Assembly: GCF_043641665.1 (NCBI RefSeq)
Contig: NC_092198.1
Location: 17,358,501-17,422,500 of the forward strand
Length of the DNA: 64,000 nt
Origin: Enoplosus armatus
Lineage: Eukaryota; Chordata; Actinopteri; Centrarchiformes; Enoplosidae
Reading direction: 5' to 3'
Shown here: piece after piece, positions 1-11,200 of the stretch
How positions within the stretch are numbered: position 1 is the stretch's first letter
How the letters are laid out: the number at the start of each line of letters is the position of its first letter
Notes under the pieces: generated by a model
Database searches by the model: none
Told to the model about the DNA's origin: nothing
Seen by the model: the letters and a program-made list of their open reading frames with translations, nothing else
Made by a program: the position numbers and the translations under genes

Positions 1-586
1 GTGAGTATTGAAGAATAAATCAGTAAAGATAATCATATTTATAATATTAGAATCTCCTCCTGTGTAGTATTTACTTTGCTTTTGTACTTATTGTGAATAT
101 TGTGAAAACTGTCCACTGACTATAAAGTGAGAATGTACAGCGATATAGGGTCTTGTTAATGTTGCCATCTACTGGCTACTTTCTATGTCTGTGACAGAAA
201 AAAAGAAGAAGGTCCTTCTTTTCAAATTATGCATATTTAAGATCATTCTAGAGCTGAAACGATTTGTTAATCTATTAGTGAATAGACAGGTAATTGATCT
301 GCAACTATTCTGATTACTGATGGCAATATCTTTAGGTTTGTCAGGCAAAGCAAGAAATTTGAAGATGTCACTTTGGGCTTTAGATTTTTTAGATGAAATG
401 ATGAATTGATTAATTGAGATAATAATCAGCATGTTTAAGCCCTGCTTTTGGTTAGAATTGGGGCATGGAGGCATGTATAGAACTGTATATATCCCATCCA
501 ATCTTTTTGTAGATTCATTCATTTGTACCATTTATAGAAAAACAATGTTTTAAACAGGATTATTATTATAACACTTCTATATGCAG
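1..586 (+). other. Intron of the acyl-CoA thioesterase/BAAT-like gene (3' part, possibly the complete intron)
   Basis: The sequence ends in a usable acceptor (tatgcag, AG at 585-586) directly before the thioesterase exon. The first bases, GTGAGTATT, match a vertebrate 5' splice donor. The preceding exon may therefore end exactly at the window edge, giving a 586-bp intron, but that exon cannot be seen. The intron contains a diverged dispersed repeat at 249-445. Confidence 0.6.
249..445 (+). repeat. Percomorph dispersed repeat family A, internally deleted copy
   Basis: It begins with tagagctgaaacgatt, carries a central block resembling tttgaagatgtcactttggg, and ends with attgattaattgagataata. 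These are in the order of a common teleost repeat whose ends read 'tagagctgcaac' and 'gttagttgcagccct'. Related copies lie at 40315-40472, 40473-40653, 56494-56707, 58978-59012 and 59013-59191. The family name is from general knowledge of fish genomes. Confidence 0.6.
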
Positions 587-1177
587 GTTAAAGGTCCTGG
601 GATTGGCATCATATCGATCTCTCACAGTGGCGGTTTGGCTTTGTCGATGTCATCTTTCCTCTCTGGGATCTCAGCGACCGTCTGTATTAACGCCTGCATT
701 GCAAATACAGTGATTCCCTTACACTACAAAGACATTGTTATACCTCCGCTTCCCCCTGTCATCAAGAATGTTAAATTCACAGACTCTGGGCTCGTAGATA
801 TACGCGATGTCTTACCGGACCCTTCCTTGGAAAAGAACAGGGCGTCATTGTTTCCAGTTGAACGTGCCAGCTGCCAGTTCCTGTTCGCTGTTTCTGAAGA
901 TGATCACAACTGGAACAGTGCTTTATATGCCAAGCAGGCTGCTGCAACGCTGAGAAATCACGGCAAAGAGTCCTTTAAGGTGGTAACATACCCCAAAGCG
1001 GGACACTTTTTGGAAGTCCCTCACATGCCTTATTGTCCGTCTGGGTTTCATGCAGCAGTAGGGCGTCCTGTGGTGTTTGGTGGGGAGCCAAAAGCCCACT
1101 CTGAGGCTCAGCTGGACCTGTGGGAAAGAGTCCAGGAGTTCTTCAAGAGCCACTTGGACAACAAGAGCACTTGTTAG
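587..1177 (+). CDS. Acyl-CoA thioesterase / BAAT family, last coding exon (C-terminal catalytic domain, partial gene)
   Basis: This exon encodes 196 residues and a stop. It is the C-terminal alpha/beta-hydrolase domain of the type I acyl-CoA thioesterase / bile acid-CoA:amino acid N-acyltransferase family, which hydrolyses acyl-CoA or transfers the acyl group to glycine or taurine. It opens in phase 0 with VKGPGIG, the family's usual start of this exon. The nucleophile elbow reads S-I-S-H-S-G-G, so a serine sits where BAAT has cysteine. The rest of the triad is visible as DDHNW (Asp) and the His of YPKAGHFLEVP. GGEPKAHSEAQ and a C-terminal EFFKSHL helix are also family signatures. The C-terminus is ...NKSTC, with no SKL-type peroxisomal signal, so a cytosolic enzyme is possible. 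Serine favours thioesterase over amino-acid conjugation, but substrate cannot be assigned. The upstream exons, carrying the N-terminal thioester-hydrolase domain, are outside the window, so the exact paralog is left open. Confidence 0.9.
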   Translation, partial: VKGPGIGIISISHSGGLALSMSSFLSGISATVCINACIANTVIPLHYKDIVIPPLPPVIKNVKFTDSGLVDIRDVLPDPSLEKNRASLFPVERASCQFLFAVSEDDHNWNSALYAKQAAATLRNHGKESFKVVTYPKAGHFLEVPHMPYCPSGFHAAVGRPVVFGGEPKAHSEAQLDLWERVQEFFKSHLDNKSTC

Positions 1178-1399
1178 CAAGCAATGCTGCATCAAGTGTA
1201 TCAAGCATCCCAGAATGGCTGTCCTCAGCAATGGTTTGCCTTGCCTTTGGTTTCTAATGACTTAAATTGTCAGTGTAGTATTTTGGAGTTTTGATTTAAT
1301 GACTTTTCTGGACCTGAAACAAACTCAGCATGGTTCCAACTGGCTTTTCTTCCTTATAAGCTTTAATGTTCACATGACACAAACGTATATATTCAGATA

Positions 1400-1560
1400 T
1401 AATTCTTTTTAGCTAATACCGTTAATGATGCCACTGCTCCATTTAGGTATTCCATTAAGGTAAGGCAGTGAGCGAGCATGCACAATGCCACGACTCTGGA
1501 ACTGGCGCATCTAAATGGAATGCAGCCGTCATTACTGTAATTAATTACAGCTGTGCTTTT
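1400..1560 (+). repeat. Dispersed repeat family E, copy 1
   Basis: It shares ordered words with 13722-13885. The left block is 'ttaatgatgccactgctcc' here against 'ttaatgatggctctgttct' there. The right block, about 105-130 bp on, is 'ctaaatggaatgcagccgt' here against 'ctaaatggaattcaaacgt' there. The central parts differ. This is visual similarity only, without alignment statistics. Confidence 0.45.
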
Positions 1561-1843
1561 CCTACAATGACATGACAAAATGTCTGCTGTGACGACATAT
1601 ATCAGGGGCCAAAAGAAATGTCTTCAAATGAGTAACATGATGTGTGGCTGGAAATGGACACTCCTTCCTCTGTGTCAAATGCAGTGTTTTCATTCTGAAT
1701 TCTCAGTGTTGGTGATAAAAGTTTAATTATTTTGTTTATGGTTGCAAAAGGGCTGAATAATAATATTATTTTGTTGACTTTGAGTGGTATCATATTGTGA
1801 TATTATCATATTGTGTTACTGTTTAAATTCCAAGAAAACTGAA

Positions 1844-1859
1844 ATTAAAGTCAAATAAA
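1844..1859 (+). terminator. Tandem polyadenylation signals (ATTAAA 1844-1849, AATAAA 1854-1859)
   Basis: Two hexamers lie 5 bp apart, about 670 bp after the stop codon, followed by a GT-containing stretch (ctcatgttgag). They are the best candidates for 3' end formation of the thioesterase transcript. Confidence 0.5.
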
Positions 1860-1875
1860 AGCGAGTTATCTCATG

Positions 1876-3199
1876 TTGAGCACAACAGTGGAGGACTGTT
1901 CATTGCATTGAACATTAATATGATTGTTTTACAGGTGATTCTGCATACATGATATATATATATTGATATATAATATATGTCGGCCTGTAATTATAATGCC
2001 TCCTCAGTTAAATACAACAGTGACAATCATTCGTCTCCCAGAATAAACTCCATGAATGTGAAGTACAATTTGCGCAAATGTTGGCATCTAGTGGCAGCTC
2101 GGCCTTCCTACATTTATCTTTGATGTGTCTTGCACATAATGTGAGGTATGTTTTGTGACATACGACCTAATGTGGAGCAGATTGGGAGGAGAACATTTTT
2201 TTAAATAACGGTCACCCCACTGTTGCGGTTTTATTCCCATGTTAAAGTTCAAAACCTTGGGAGTTTTTACATGAAGGGCTGATGTCTGTTTCAAAGTGAA
2301 TTTACTCTGATGATGTAAGCTTTTCTCTCCGGGATTTCATTTACAATGTGGCCTGCGTGAAAGAAAGGGAGTCTGATTCTGAAGTAGGAGACTAAAGACT
2401 GAGACGTCTCTCCCACCACGTCCATCTATGAAGACAGTCATGCATGACTTCTTTCTAAATCACACGATGAAGGAAAAGATGTCATTTGTTGAGTCAATCC
2501 TCTTAGCCAAAGTCAAATGTCAGACGTGTCTGTTCTGTGCTGATTTAACACATGTGGATGCTTGACTTACAGGGGTAATACAGGGAATGTATTTTGCTCT
2601 ACAATAAGAGTTATTATCAAACAGAAGTTAAGATGTTGAATCTCTGCTTCATTCTTAATTAAGAAGGAATGTACTAATTCTAGTCTGGAGAGGTTTGTTT
2701 TACAGTGTTTCCATTGAAATGTTCACATTTGAAAATAATACATCTTTGGAATAAGTCATTATTTCATTCTTATTCCTTTATGCATTCATCTTGAGCTGTT
2801 TCTCTGTAGTATATGAACATCTCGGGGGATCCCTCACTGGCTCACACAAAGGAGACTACGGGGGATTCACTGTTATTCATTAAAACTAACTTTTCACTGA
2901 GGCACGTCCTCTCCCATTTTTGGTATTTTCAGCAAACCAAAGAGGAATGTCACGAGCTCCTGCGAGAGAGCAGACTGAGGGAGACAACAGCAGGGTTGTT
3001 GTTGAGGGTAAGACAGGTTACCTGTGTACATCTGAACACCATGTTCATAGTGTGCCTCATTATCGGATCATTTAGACCTGTGTATGGTTTAACTGGGCCT
3101 CTGGGTGTTTTCTGAAAGCATAGCAGATTTTTGTCTGTTTGGGTGATGACCGTCTTTACATACCAACAGCCTCCCTGATCAGCGTGTGATTTGGCCACA
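1876..3199. other. Intergenic region between the thioesterase gene and gpr176
   Basis: No coding exon is visible. There is an alternating AT stretch at about 1950-1978, and the rest is AT-rich single-copy-looking sequence. A predicted open frame on the minus strand (2950-3735) overlaps the putative gpr176 promoter and resembles no protein I know. Confidence 0.5.
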
Positions 3200-3956
3200 C
3201 TCCCCTTCCTCTCCTGCTTGTCATTCAGAAGATTCAGTGGAGTTTCTCGGCGCTGTAAGAAGAGGAGGGGCTCTCCTCTCCAGTCTTGCACCTTGCGCGC
3301 CGTGAGATATTCAGCTGCAGGCTCCCCACACCAGTCAGTCTGCCAATGAACAGCCTCTGACAGTGCGACTGGCAGCGGAAGCATCAGTCTGACAGCCAGT
3401 GTTTTTGTTTGTTTGTTTGTTTTCCTGGGCGGCGAGAGGTGATGGTAGTGTGTTCTCGGTGCTGCAAGCTGCATTCCCGGAATGGACACTTCGCATCCCG
3501 GTGTGGTTTTAGGTGCACTGGGTGCCAGAGAGCAAAGCGGCCAGCCGACCTGACTGCGCACGGATCTCAGTGGCCCTGACTGATTTCTGCCATGCATCCG
3601 CGTGAGGATATTATGGGACATAAGGCTTGTCACTTCCCCGTGCTTTGATGAATTATTGTTACACCATGTTTTTTCCTCATTTAAAGGACATCTTTTCCAA
3701 CAAAAGATCACCTCGTTGCCGGCAGCAGCAGGCATTGCCTACCTGTGTCCGCCTCACATCTTCATTGACATCTCTGCATATCAGCTGTGTTTGGTAGATT
3801 TTTCTTTTTCCCCCTTCTCCTCTTTGAAAGGCATCAGCATCACCCCCACAAGCACTTCAGAAAATGCCTCTCCGGTGCTGGCCGCTGACACCCCGCCAGC
3901 CTTCTTGAAAACCGTCAGAATCGCGGGGGCGGGGGGAGGTGGGGGGGGGGACCGAC
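3200..3956 (+). promoter_or_regulatory. Putative gpr176 promoter and 5' UTR
   Basis: Composition shifts here to more GC and CpG than the flanks (for example cttgcgcgccgtg near 3295). A CCAAT element lies at 3343-3347, and I see no convincing TATA box. The transcription start cannot be fixed. The last few hundred bases before the ATG at 3957 are probably 5' UTR. If so, they contain short upstream ORFs (the first at 3592-3648) and a G-run at 3924-3950. Confidence 0.4.
3924..3950 (+). promoter_or_regulatory. Guanine-run (potential G-quadruplex) directly before the gpr176 start codon
   Basis: Of 27 bases, 24 are G, in runs of five, six, one pair, and ten or more, interrupted only by C, A and T. 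The run ends six bases before the ATG at 3957. If transcribed, the mRNA could form a G-quadruplex in the ribosome landing zone, a placement known to hinder initiation in other genes. Confidence 0.5.
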
Positions 3957-4185
3957 ATGGATAGTGGGAGCCGGGCTGCGGCGGTCGTGGACGGCGCAGC
4001 CAATTTCACAGCAGCCCACCTCAGGCTGGATCTCCTGAACGCTTCGAGTCCGCCAACCCGGTGGGACAGCAGCCCGCCCGCCGAGGGGACCGGGCTGGAG
4101 GAGCAGCAGCGGCTCATCCGAGAGCAAGCCTACCGGGACTTCACCACCACCATTCAGGTTTTCATTCTCATAAGTTCGCTGATCG
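3957..4185 (+). CDS. gpr176: gpr176 coding exon 1
   Basis: It encodes residues 1-76 plus one base: the extracellular N-terminus with two N-glycosylation sequons, then most of TM1 (DFTTTIQVFILISSLI). The ATG context is GAC-ATG-G, and it is the first in-frame ATG. The donor is GTAAGT-like (g|gtaagtcg). The segment after the N-terminal linker, FTTTIQV, matches mammalian GPR176. Confidence 0.9.
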
Positions 4186-5242
4186 GTAAGTCGCCTCATG
4201 CAAATAAACATAATGCGCGTCTTGTGCAAGAAAGGCCCCCAAAACACACACATGCAGACGGGGCAAAGCATGAAAACATGGCATTTTCCTTTATGGAACT
4301 GCTTGATTATGACATCCACTGTTTTCCATGAGCCTAAACACTTTGATTCCTAAATCTGGGACAAGGGAAGCTTCCCATGGGGACACCCTTTATGCCAGAA
4401 TAATTAAAATATTTGAGGACATTTGCAACAAGTCTTACAAAAGTAGCCTAATCATCAATGCCTAGAAGACTTCTGGTGAACAGGAAGCAGAAAAAGATGG
4501 TCTCTGTCATAATAGACCTAGGATTGAATTGTATAAAAATGTCTGTCATATTTTTCATCTTAATAACCCAATTCCTGTAGGTCTTACATCTAAAACACGT
4601 ACTATACATAAATGACTATTTTACATGGCAAAAGCAACCAAATTCTAAAGAATAAAACCATGTGAAAATAAAGCCAGCGATAAAAAGAAAAAAGATTTGC
4701 TGACATTCCCCATTCAAACAGAGCAAACTGCAAACAATGAATCTCTTTTAGCCATGTAGTTTTACTAACCAATGTTAATGTTACCATGAAACACCACCCA
4801 ACAGCCACTTAAACTCTCCAAACTCTTTCCATGTCAGTGCCGGTCATCCCCAAAATATTCAGACTTTGCTGCACGTGACAGAGTGGGACCTAAGTATTTT
4901 ACCTATGGGACGATGCAGCGCAGGGTGTTGTCCTTTTTACCCAACTTTGCCCACGAAAGCTGGGAACACTCCCTTTTATAATGGCTGCATGGCTCAGACT
5001 GTGCTGGGTCAGACTCACTGTGCACATCCTCCACATTTTCATCATAAGGGAACTCCACTTCCTTCTGTTCATTTGAAATGCACCAGTTATTTAGTCATTT
5101 TGAAACGTTCCTGTCTGCAGCCTTGTTCCTGTAGCACAGCAGCTGATGCACTAAGAAATAGAATATGTTCCTGTATGACATTCACAAGAGGAGACCAAGC
5201 CCCAGGACATGCCATCTTGTTTTGAGTTGTGTGTCTGTAAGC

Positions 5243-5290
<48 letters not shown>

Positions 5291-8200
5291 GTTTTGCGTC
5301 CATATGTTAGTTTGAAGTTAACTTGAATATAGAAGCAAACGTGGACTTAAGGAAAACTTATGATGTGCGTTTGGTGCCTTCTCACATTAACATGAATGTT
5401 TCGGCTGGCACCCCAAGGAGACGCTGACATGTTTGTACGGGCTGTGGTGGTAAACAGGTGTTAGCTACATATTTGAAATTGGCCAATATAAGTAGCAATA
5501 ACTTATCGTACACATTCTGAGCTTCTTTCAGGCTGTATTGGCTGTGTGACAAATATTCCTGCTTGTGCCAGTAGAAGCACAAGGCTGCTGCTGCTGCTGC
5601 TGCTGCTGCTGATGGAAGTGAGGAAGGAGCTGTGTGAATTGATGGGCCGCACCAGCACATCAGTCCTGGCTTTGACATCCCCTCCATCTTATCGGCAGCC
5701 AGAAACATGATCCTCCTGCCTAAAAAGAATGTGTTATTTGTCACAAATGTGGCTGTAACATCCAACATCCGTCTCCTCACTGCACAAAGAACGCTCAGCC
5801 GTGATTGTTAGTGCTGTTTGGAAAAGTATGGACTTGATGAGATGATGACATACTGTGAAACTGACACCGAAATGACCAAATTACTATTGCTCGGACTCAG
5901 TACCACCTCCTGCTGTGCAGTGCAATGTGGCAGGGTCAAGGAAGCATGACATGAAGGGCTGCAAAAAATTGCCTTTTGGCAGCATGGCTTAGAAAGCAGA
6001 TAATACATCTATTTTCCTTTTCAAACAACCTCATTTGTATGAACCCAAACATGTACAATAAATTAGAAGTCCAGCACATTACTCTTTTAAAAGGCTGCTG
6101 TCTTAAATAATAATAATGATCATAATAATAAACATTATTCATACAGCACTCAAAACAAAGTTACAAAGTGCTTCACATCGGGACTGCATTGAGGCAACCC
6201 AACGATAATACAAGATAAAATCAATAATAATAGTGATAAAACTGATGAGACATGTTGGAAATAAAACGGTGTGCTAGCATTAATAAAAAGCTTCAAAGAT
6301 TAAATATCTGAATCGGTTTTAGGAACAGTCATCATTCGAACACTCGTTCAAAAGGCTGATTGGAGACTGCAGTCATTTCATTTCACCCAAACAGCAAAAA
6401 AATAAATAAAGCAAAGCAATTTCATCAGCAGGCAACTCTCGACCTGACTATGAATACACAAATAACCCAGAGAATAAAACAATGAATAATAAAAGTGGTG
6501 ATGGTCCAGAGGCCTGTCTCTCAAGCCACTTTTTACAACATCAAAAAGGTTTTTCTGCTATGATAAAAGCCAGGATTCATCTTTTTTTGATATTCAGACA
6601 GCACTTTTAAGCACAATTCATTTCCATCTCCATGGAAATCTGTTCACATCCGCTAATATGGCTACAGATCAAGTAATGTATGATACATGAATCAGTTCAT
6701 GTTTCTTACATGATGCATGGACATGAAAAAGACGTTTTAGGTTAGAAATGAGTGCTTCATACGTACTTTTCTCACATATTTGGTATCTTTGAAATCTTTG
6801 GGATCTCCGCGAGAATGTAAAACAAAGTTTTGTGTGTTTGAACAAAGTTCAGACTTTGTAATGATCAGTGACGTTTAAAAGGTTGAGTCTTCTATGTTCG
6901 GTTTCTTCTGTAACTCTCTGAAACTGAATGTTTGAAATATATTAACTTATTCACTTTCTTTTCCGAGAGTTAGATGATAAGGTCGATACCACTCTCATAT
7001 CTGTATGATGAATATGAAGCTGGAGCAAGCATGTCATTAGCTTAGCTTAGCATAACAATTGGAAGCAGGAGGAAAGTAGATCAGAGTTTGACTGTAAATC
7101 TGATTAATGTGCCACAGTGTGCGTGGTGGCAGCTAATATTACCGATTTATAATCATGTCTGTGAGGAATTACAATATGTGGACTATGTGGAAATCTGACT
7201 GGTTACCAAATCGTGTGGTTGCCAAGGTGTTCCTCAAGTGCCAGGTGAGTATTTCAGGCACAAAAGGACAAAGCAGTTTTACAGACAATGCAAGCTCTAT
7301 ACTATAAAAACATTCCCAATGTCGTCTGCATGAAGACACTTACAAGGACATATTTTATTAGTTAGTTAGCTATGTGAAGCCCTGTAAAAACTGCTACACA
7401 AACAAACCTTTATTTTTAGAGATGTTCTTAAAAGCCACTTACACAGTTACCTGTTAATTAGGATTTGAAATAGATTAACACCCTCCCTTTTTAGTTCTGT
7501 CCGTTTGTTTAGGTGGTAAGTTTTTTTTAAAATGTGCATAACAGAACATGTTTTTCCAATGTTAGATACCGTGTTGGAACTGTGATCCCACATACGTCAC
7601 TTGTCGTGCATCACCTTTTGCGTGTATGTGAAAAACAATTGCATGCACTTATCTGAATGTGTGAATGTGTAATTAAGTTTTGCAGCTGCAGAAATATTTT
7701 GTGTATGAGTGAAAAGGTTTTGTGCATCCTGAAACACAGTGTGCATTTACCTGGGCCGAGGGTAACAGTGACAGTCGAACTTCTACAATCTGACTTTGTT
7801 TTTTATTTCAGTCTGTGCTGTGGCTGCATCTGCAAGTGTTTATGAAACATGGGCAGACTGCATAACCAATGCCAAATGTGCATTTACGAAACTCACCGGC
7901 ATCTGTGCGCGGCCATGACTGGATGTAATCCTTGAACGCAGGTGTGACAATAGGCGAGACAAGCGGGCCCCCGCCAGCCAATCAGGCGTAAGTTGAGTCG
8001 GACGCTGAGACCCATTGGCTAGTCAGTTGGCAACGTGCTGATTGGCTAGTCAGCTCGGCGTAAAAACAGGGACAAAATTCGTGCACGTAACTCGCAGCTT
8101 GCAGCTTGTAACTCGCATTCACAGATAGGAAATGCGTGTGTCCGTCTCTCAGACTTTGTGAAAGTATTCCTGCACACATCTTAATTACACGCACACAAAA

Positions 8201-11200
8201 TATTTCCACCTCTGCAAAACATTTCTACACATGTGCAAATGGTGTCTGTGTGCACAAAATATTTCTACAACTGCAAAACTTTATTACGCATTCACGCAGT
8301 CAGATACATGCATGCAATTTTCTTTCACATACACACAAAAGGTGATATACAACTGCAGGGTGTGAAATTATCATCATCATCATTTCGCAAGCTCAAAATA
8401 TTAATCACCTTTATTATTTTTATATTTAAACACTAATGGGTTGTTTTGTCAGGCAGTAACAAAGGACCTATTTTGTCTTTTTGTTTGGAGTTTGGAGGGT
8501 GTGTTGCCTTCTCCTCATCCCTTTACCTCTCATTGTTCCTATTCCTCTCCTTCTCTTGAAAAGGTGTTGGCTGAGACCTCAGCTTATCATCGCCTTAATC
8601 ATTAGTTACAATAAACCGAAGTTACAATATCAATATCTGTAAATGTAGAAATCTCATATATATTTGCTGTAAACATCCTGTTTTATGTGATGCTGCATTC
8701 TAAACAATCAGTATTTGTGCTAATTTCATTATCCCATGTGAGTCAGCTTCGCAGAATGCAGAGGCAGAGGCCAATCATTAATTACCGCTACATTAGGGTT
8801 TCCCCGAAATACTACTCCTGTGTGCTGCTCTGTAACACAGTGTGTTACTGAAATCCTGCACAGTTAAAGCACACAATGTTCCCCTAAAAACAGTGTCTTC
8901 CAGCTCCATCTAAAACCTCTCAGGCCAAATTTCAACCACCTAATCCACAATAATTGATTTTTAAATCCAACCTTGCTTTCATAGTGCAGGACCATTTATA
9001 TCTTTAAGTGTTTGTTTCAAAGACTGACTGTGGCCTTAGGTTCCTCACCAGAGAACATCTTGCTCTGTTTCTGACAATGAGAGCACAGCTAACACTCTGT
9101 GGATAATTATATTTGGAGAGGCTGGTATCACACGTGTGTGACCTGACATTAGTCAGTGCGCCACGAGGAGTGTAAAGTTCACCTTTTTAAAGCTAATTAA
9201 GTATCATTACTGTCTAATAGCTCCAAATTATGCCGGGATCTTAACATTAAAAATGCCACAGTTTTTGCCTGATAGCTCAGTTTAGATTAAAAAGATTTTT
9301 TTCATCCTGCAAAGAATGAATTTGCATAGAATTTCTGTCTGCAGTTATTTATAGTTAAGGACAGAAATTATATTGATCACTTGTGTGCAAAGATTGTTGC
9401 GTTTCCTGCAGCAAGAAGATGCTGATTACAGTTCGCAGACTAAGCAAAGTTTGCACCTGCAAATGATAATTCCTAAATGTAGGATTTTTGTGTTATTGAT
9501 TACTATTGAGTTTGAATGTAAAACCACACTGAACATCCATTATCTTGGTTGACTTGCCTTGCTATGTGGCACAAAAAAGTAAATTAGTTGGCTAGTTTTA
9601 CCCTTAAAATATAATGGCTAAAGGCACCAGTTCATAGGTACATTCAGTTATGGTGCAAATGAGGAGCTTGGAACCAAAGCGTTATTATGTATATTATATG
9701 GTTAAAGCATTGCTTCTTACTGCTTGGTCCATGCAATCCTTTTATTCCTTCATTTATTCAATCACAGTCTCTGTGCTGGATGGAAGTCAGGAAGACATGG
9801 TGTATAAATCCTCCATCCATCTGTGCTAACTCCTATAAATTAGACAGATAGTCACCCTTCTTGCCTACCAATGTGCAATTTAGAGTCTCCAGGCAACCCA
9901 ACTATTTTCTGTCTGGCCAGTGGGAGGAAATTAGAGGAAGGAAAACTACAAAAGAAAGATCCGAGGACTCAACCTTATAAATATTTGAGTTGTTAAAGGA
10001 TGCATTCACACCAGTGTTCTGAGTGGTTTCCTCCAACTTTGAAAACAAGGGTTTTTTCCTTTAGTTACATTCAGTTGGACAGGCGACAACAATCAATATT
10101 TCTTTACACGGTTCGTTATGAGTGAAAAATCTATTAAATATACATATTAACACACATATATATACATATTAACATATTAACACACACACACATATATATA
10201 TATACACAAGTCAGTGTTTCCTTACCCTTGGAAAGCCTCAAAATAAGCAGAGGGCAAACAGCGGTCGAAACTGAAATCTCTTTAGTTATGTGCCATGGTT
10301 CCAGGTTACCCTGTCCATTACATATGAAGCTTTTGAGTTTATGGCATGTTAAAAGTCATGTAAATAGGTAAAATAAAATAAACTGGTCAAACACAAAAGA
10401 TGTTTTTCTCCTAAGGTTTGGATGTCAGAAAACAAATTGTGTTTTTGATCTTATTCTAAATCTCTGCACCTCTTTCCTCACAGGAAATGCCACCGTGTTG
10501 TGGTGCACCTGCTGCACAAGTGTCTTTAAATCCGTGACCAACCGATTCATCAAGAACCTGGCATGCTCGGGCATCTGCGCCGGCCTGGTGTGCGTCCCCT
10601 TCGACGTGGCTCTCGGAGCCAGCCCTCGCTGCTGCTGGTGGCTTCACACTCTGCTGCTCTGCAAAGCCATCAAGTTCCTCCACAAGCTCTTCTGCTCGGT
10701 CACTGTGCTCAGCTTCAGTGCCATCGCACTCGACAGGTCAGTTCAGGAAACATGTTTGACACAAAATACTCACCGATTTATACACATAGTTAAAGTAGAA
10801 AGAGATAATACATTTTTAGTGATATATAATTGTGGCTTGCAATTGAAATTAAACAAAAGCTTACAAAAGCAAAAAGAGCACTCTATCCCTGAGACTGAGT
10901 AGGACGAGAGTGATGTTTTGTTTTCACTTCAGCTCTGCAACCAGAACCACTGACTTTGAAATATGTGCTTTGAAAAAGGGTACCTCCCAGTCCCTTCAGG
11001 GGATCTCAAAATACCACTTTAAAGAAGTAGATGGTTTAAATCAAATCTCTGATCACTTTATCAATGCGTTGCTTGGCCGAGTCAGCGGGAGTAATTCTCT
11101 TCCTGACTTGGAAGTACAAAGAAGTCACACTGCACAAGAGGAGCAACATCAAACTGGGGCTAAACTCTGGAAGATTGTTTTTTTTTTCAGGGGAGAAAGT

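Larger units (their letters stand above)
1178..1875 (+). other. 3' UTR of the acyl-CoA thioesterase/BAAT-like gene
   Basis: AT-rich non-coding sequence runs from the stop codon to the poly(A) signals at 1844-1859. It includes a repeat-like block at about 1400-1560 that resembles 13722-13885 in gpr176 intron 2. The 3' end is inferred from the signals only. Confidence 0.55.
4186..10483 (+). other. gpr176: gpr176 intron 1
   Basis: A GT-AG intron of 6298 bp in phase 1, with acceptor tttcctcacag. It contains a long TG microsatellite, a GCT trinucleotide tract, three recognisable dispersed repeats (6115-6310, 6958-7080 and 9745-9965) and the inverted-repeat element at 7610-8346. I see no additional exon. 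Confidence 0.9.

Noticed and set aside
2950..3735. 261-codon minus-strand open frame, the longest outside gpr176 exon 3
   Set aside because: It overlaps the GC-richer putative gpr176 promoter/5' UTR, has low-complexity segments such as KTNKQTKTL, and resembles no known protein. It is best explained by composition.
4872..4877. CACGTG E-box in gpr176 intron 1, tempting because GPR176 is a clock gene product
   Set aside because: Six-base sites are expected many times by chance in 64 kb, and nothing nearby supports function.
10495..10902. Open frame longer than gpr176 exon 2
   Set aside because: Only the part up to 10736 is receptor sequence. The remainder is intron read-through after a good splice donor.
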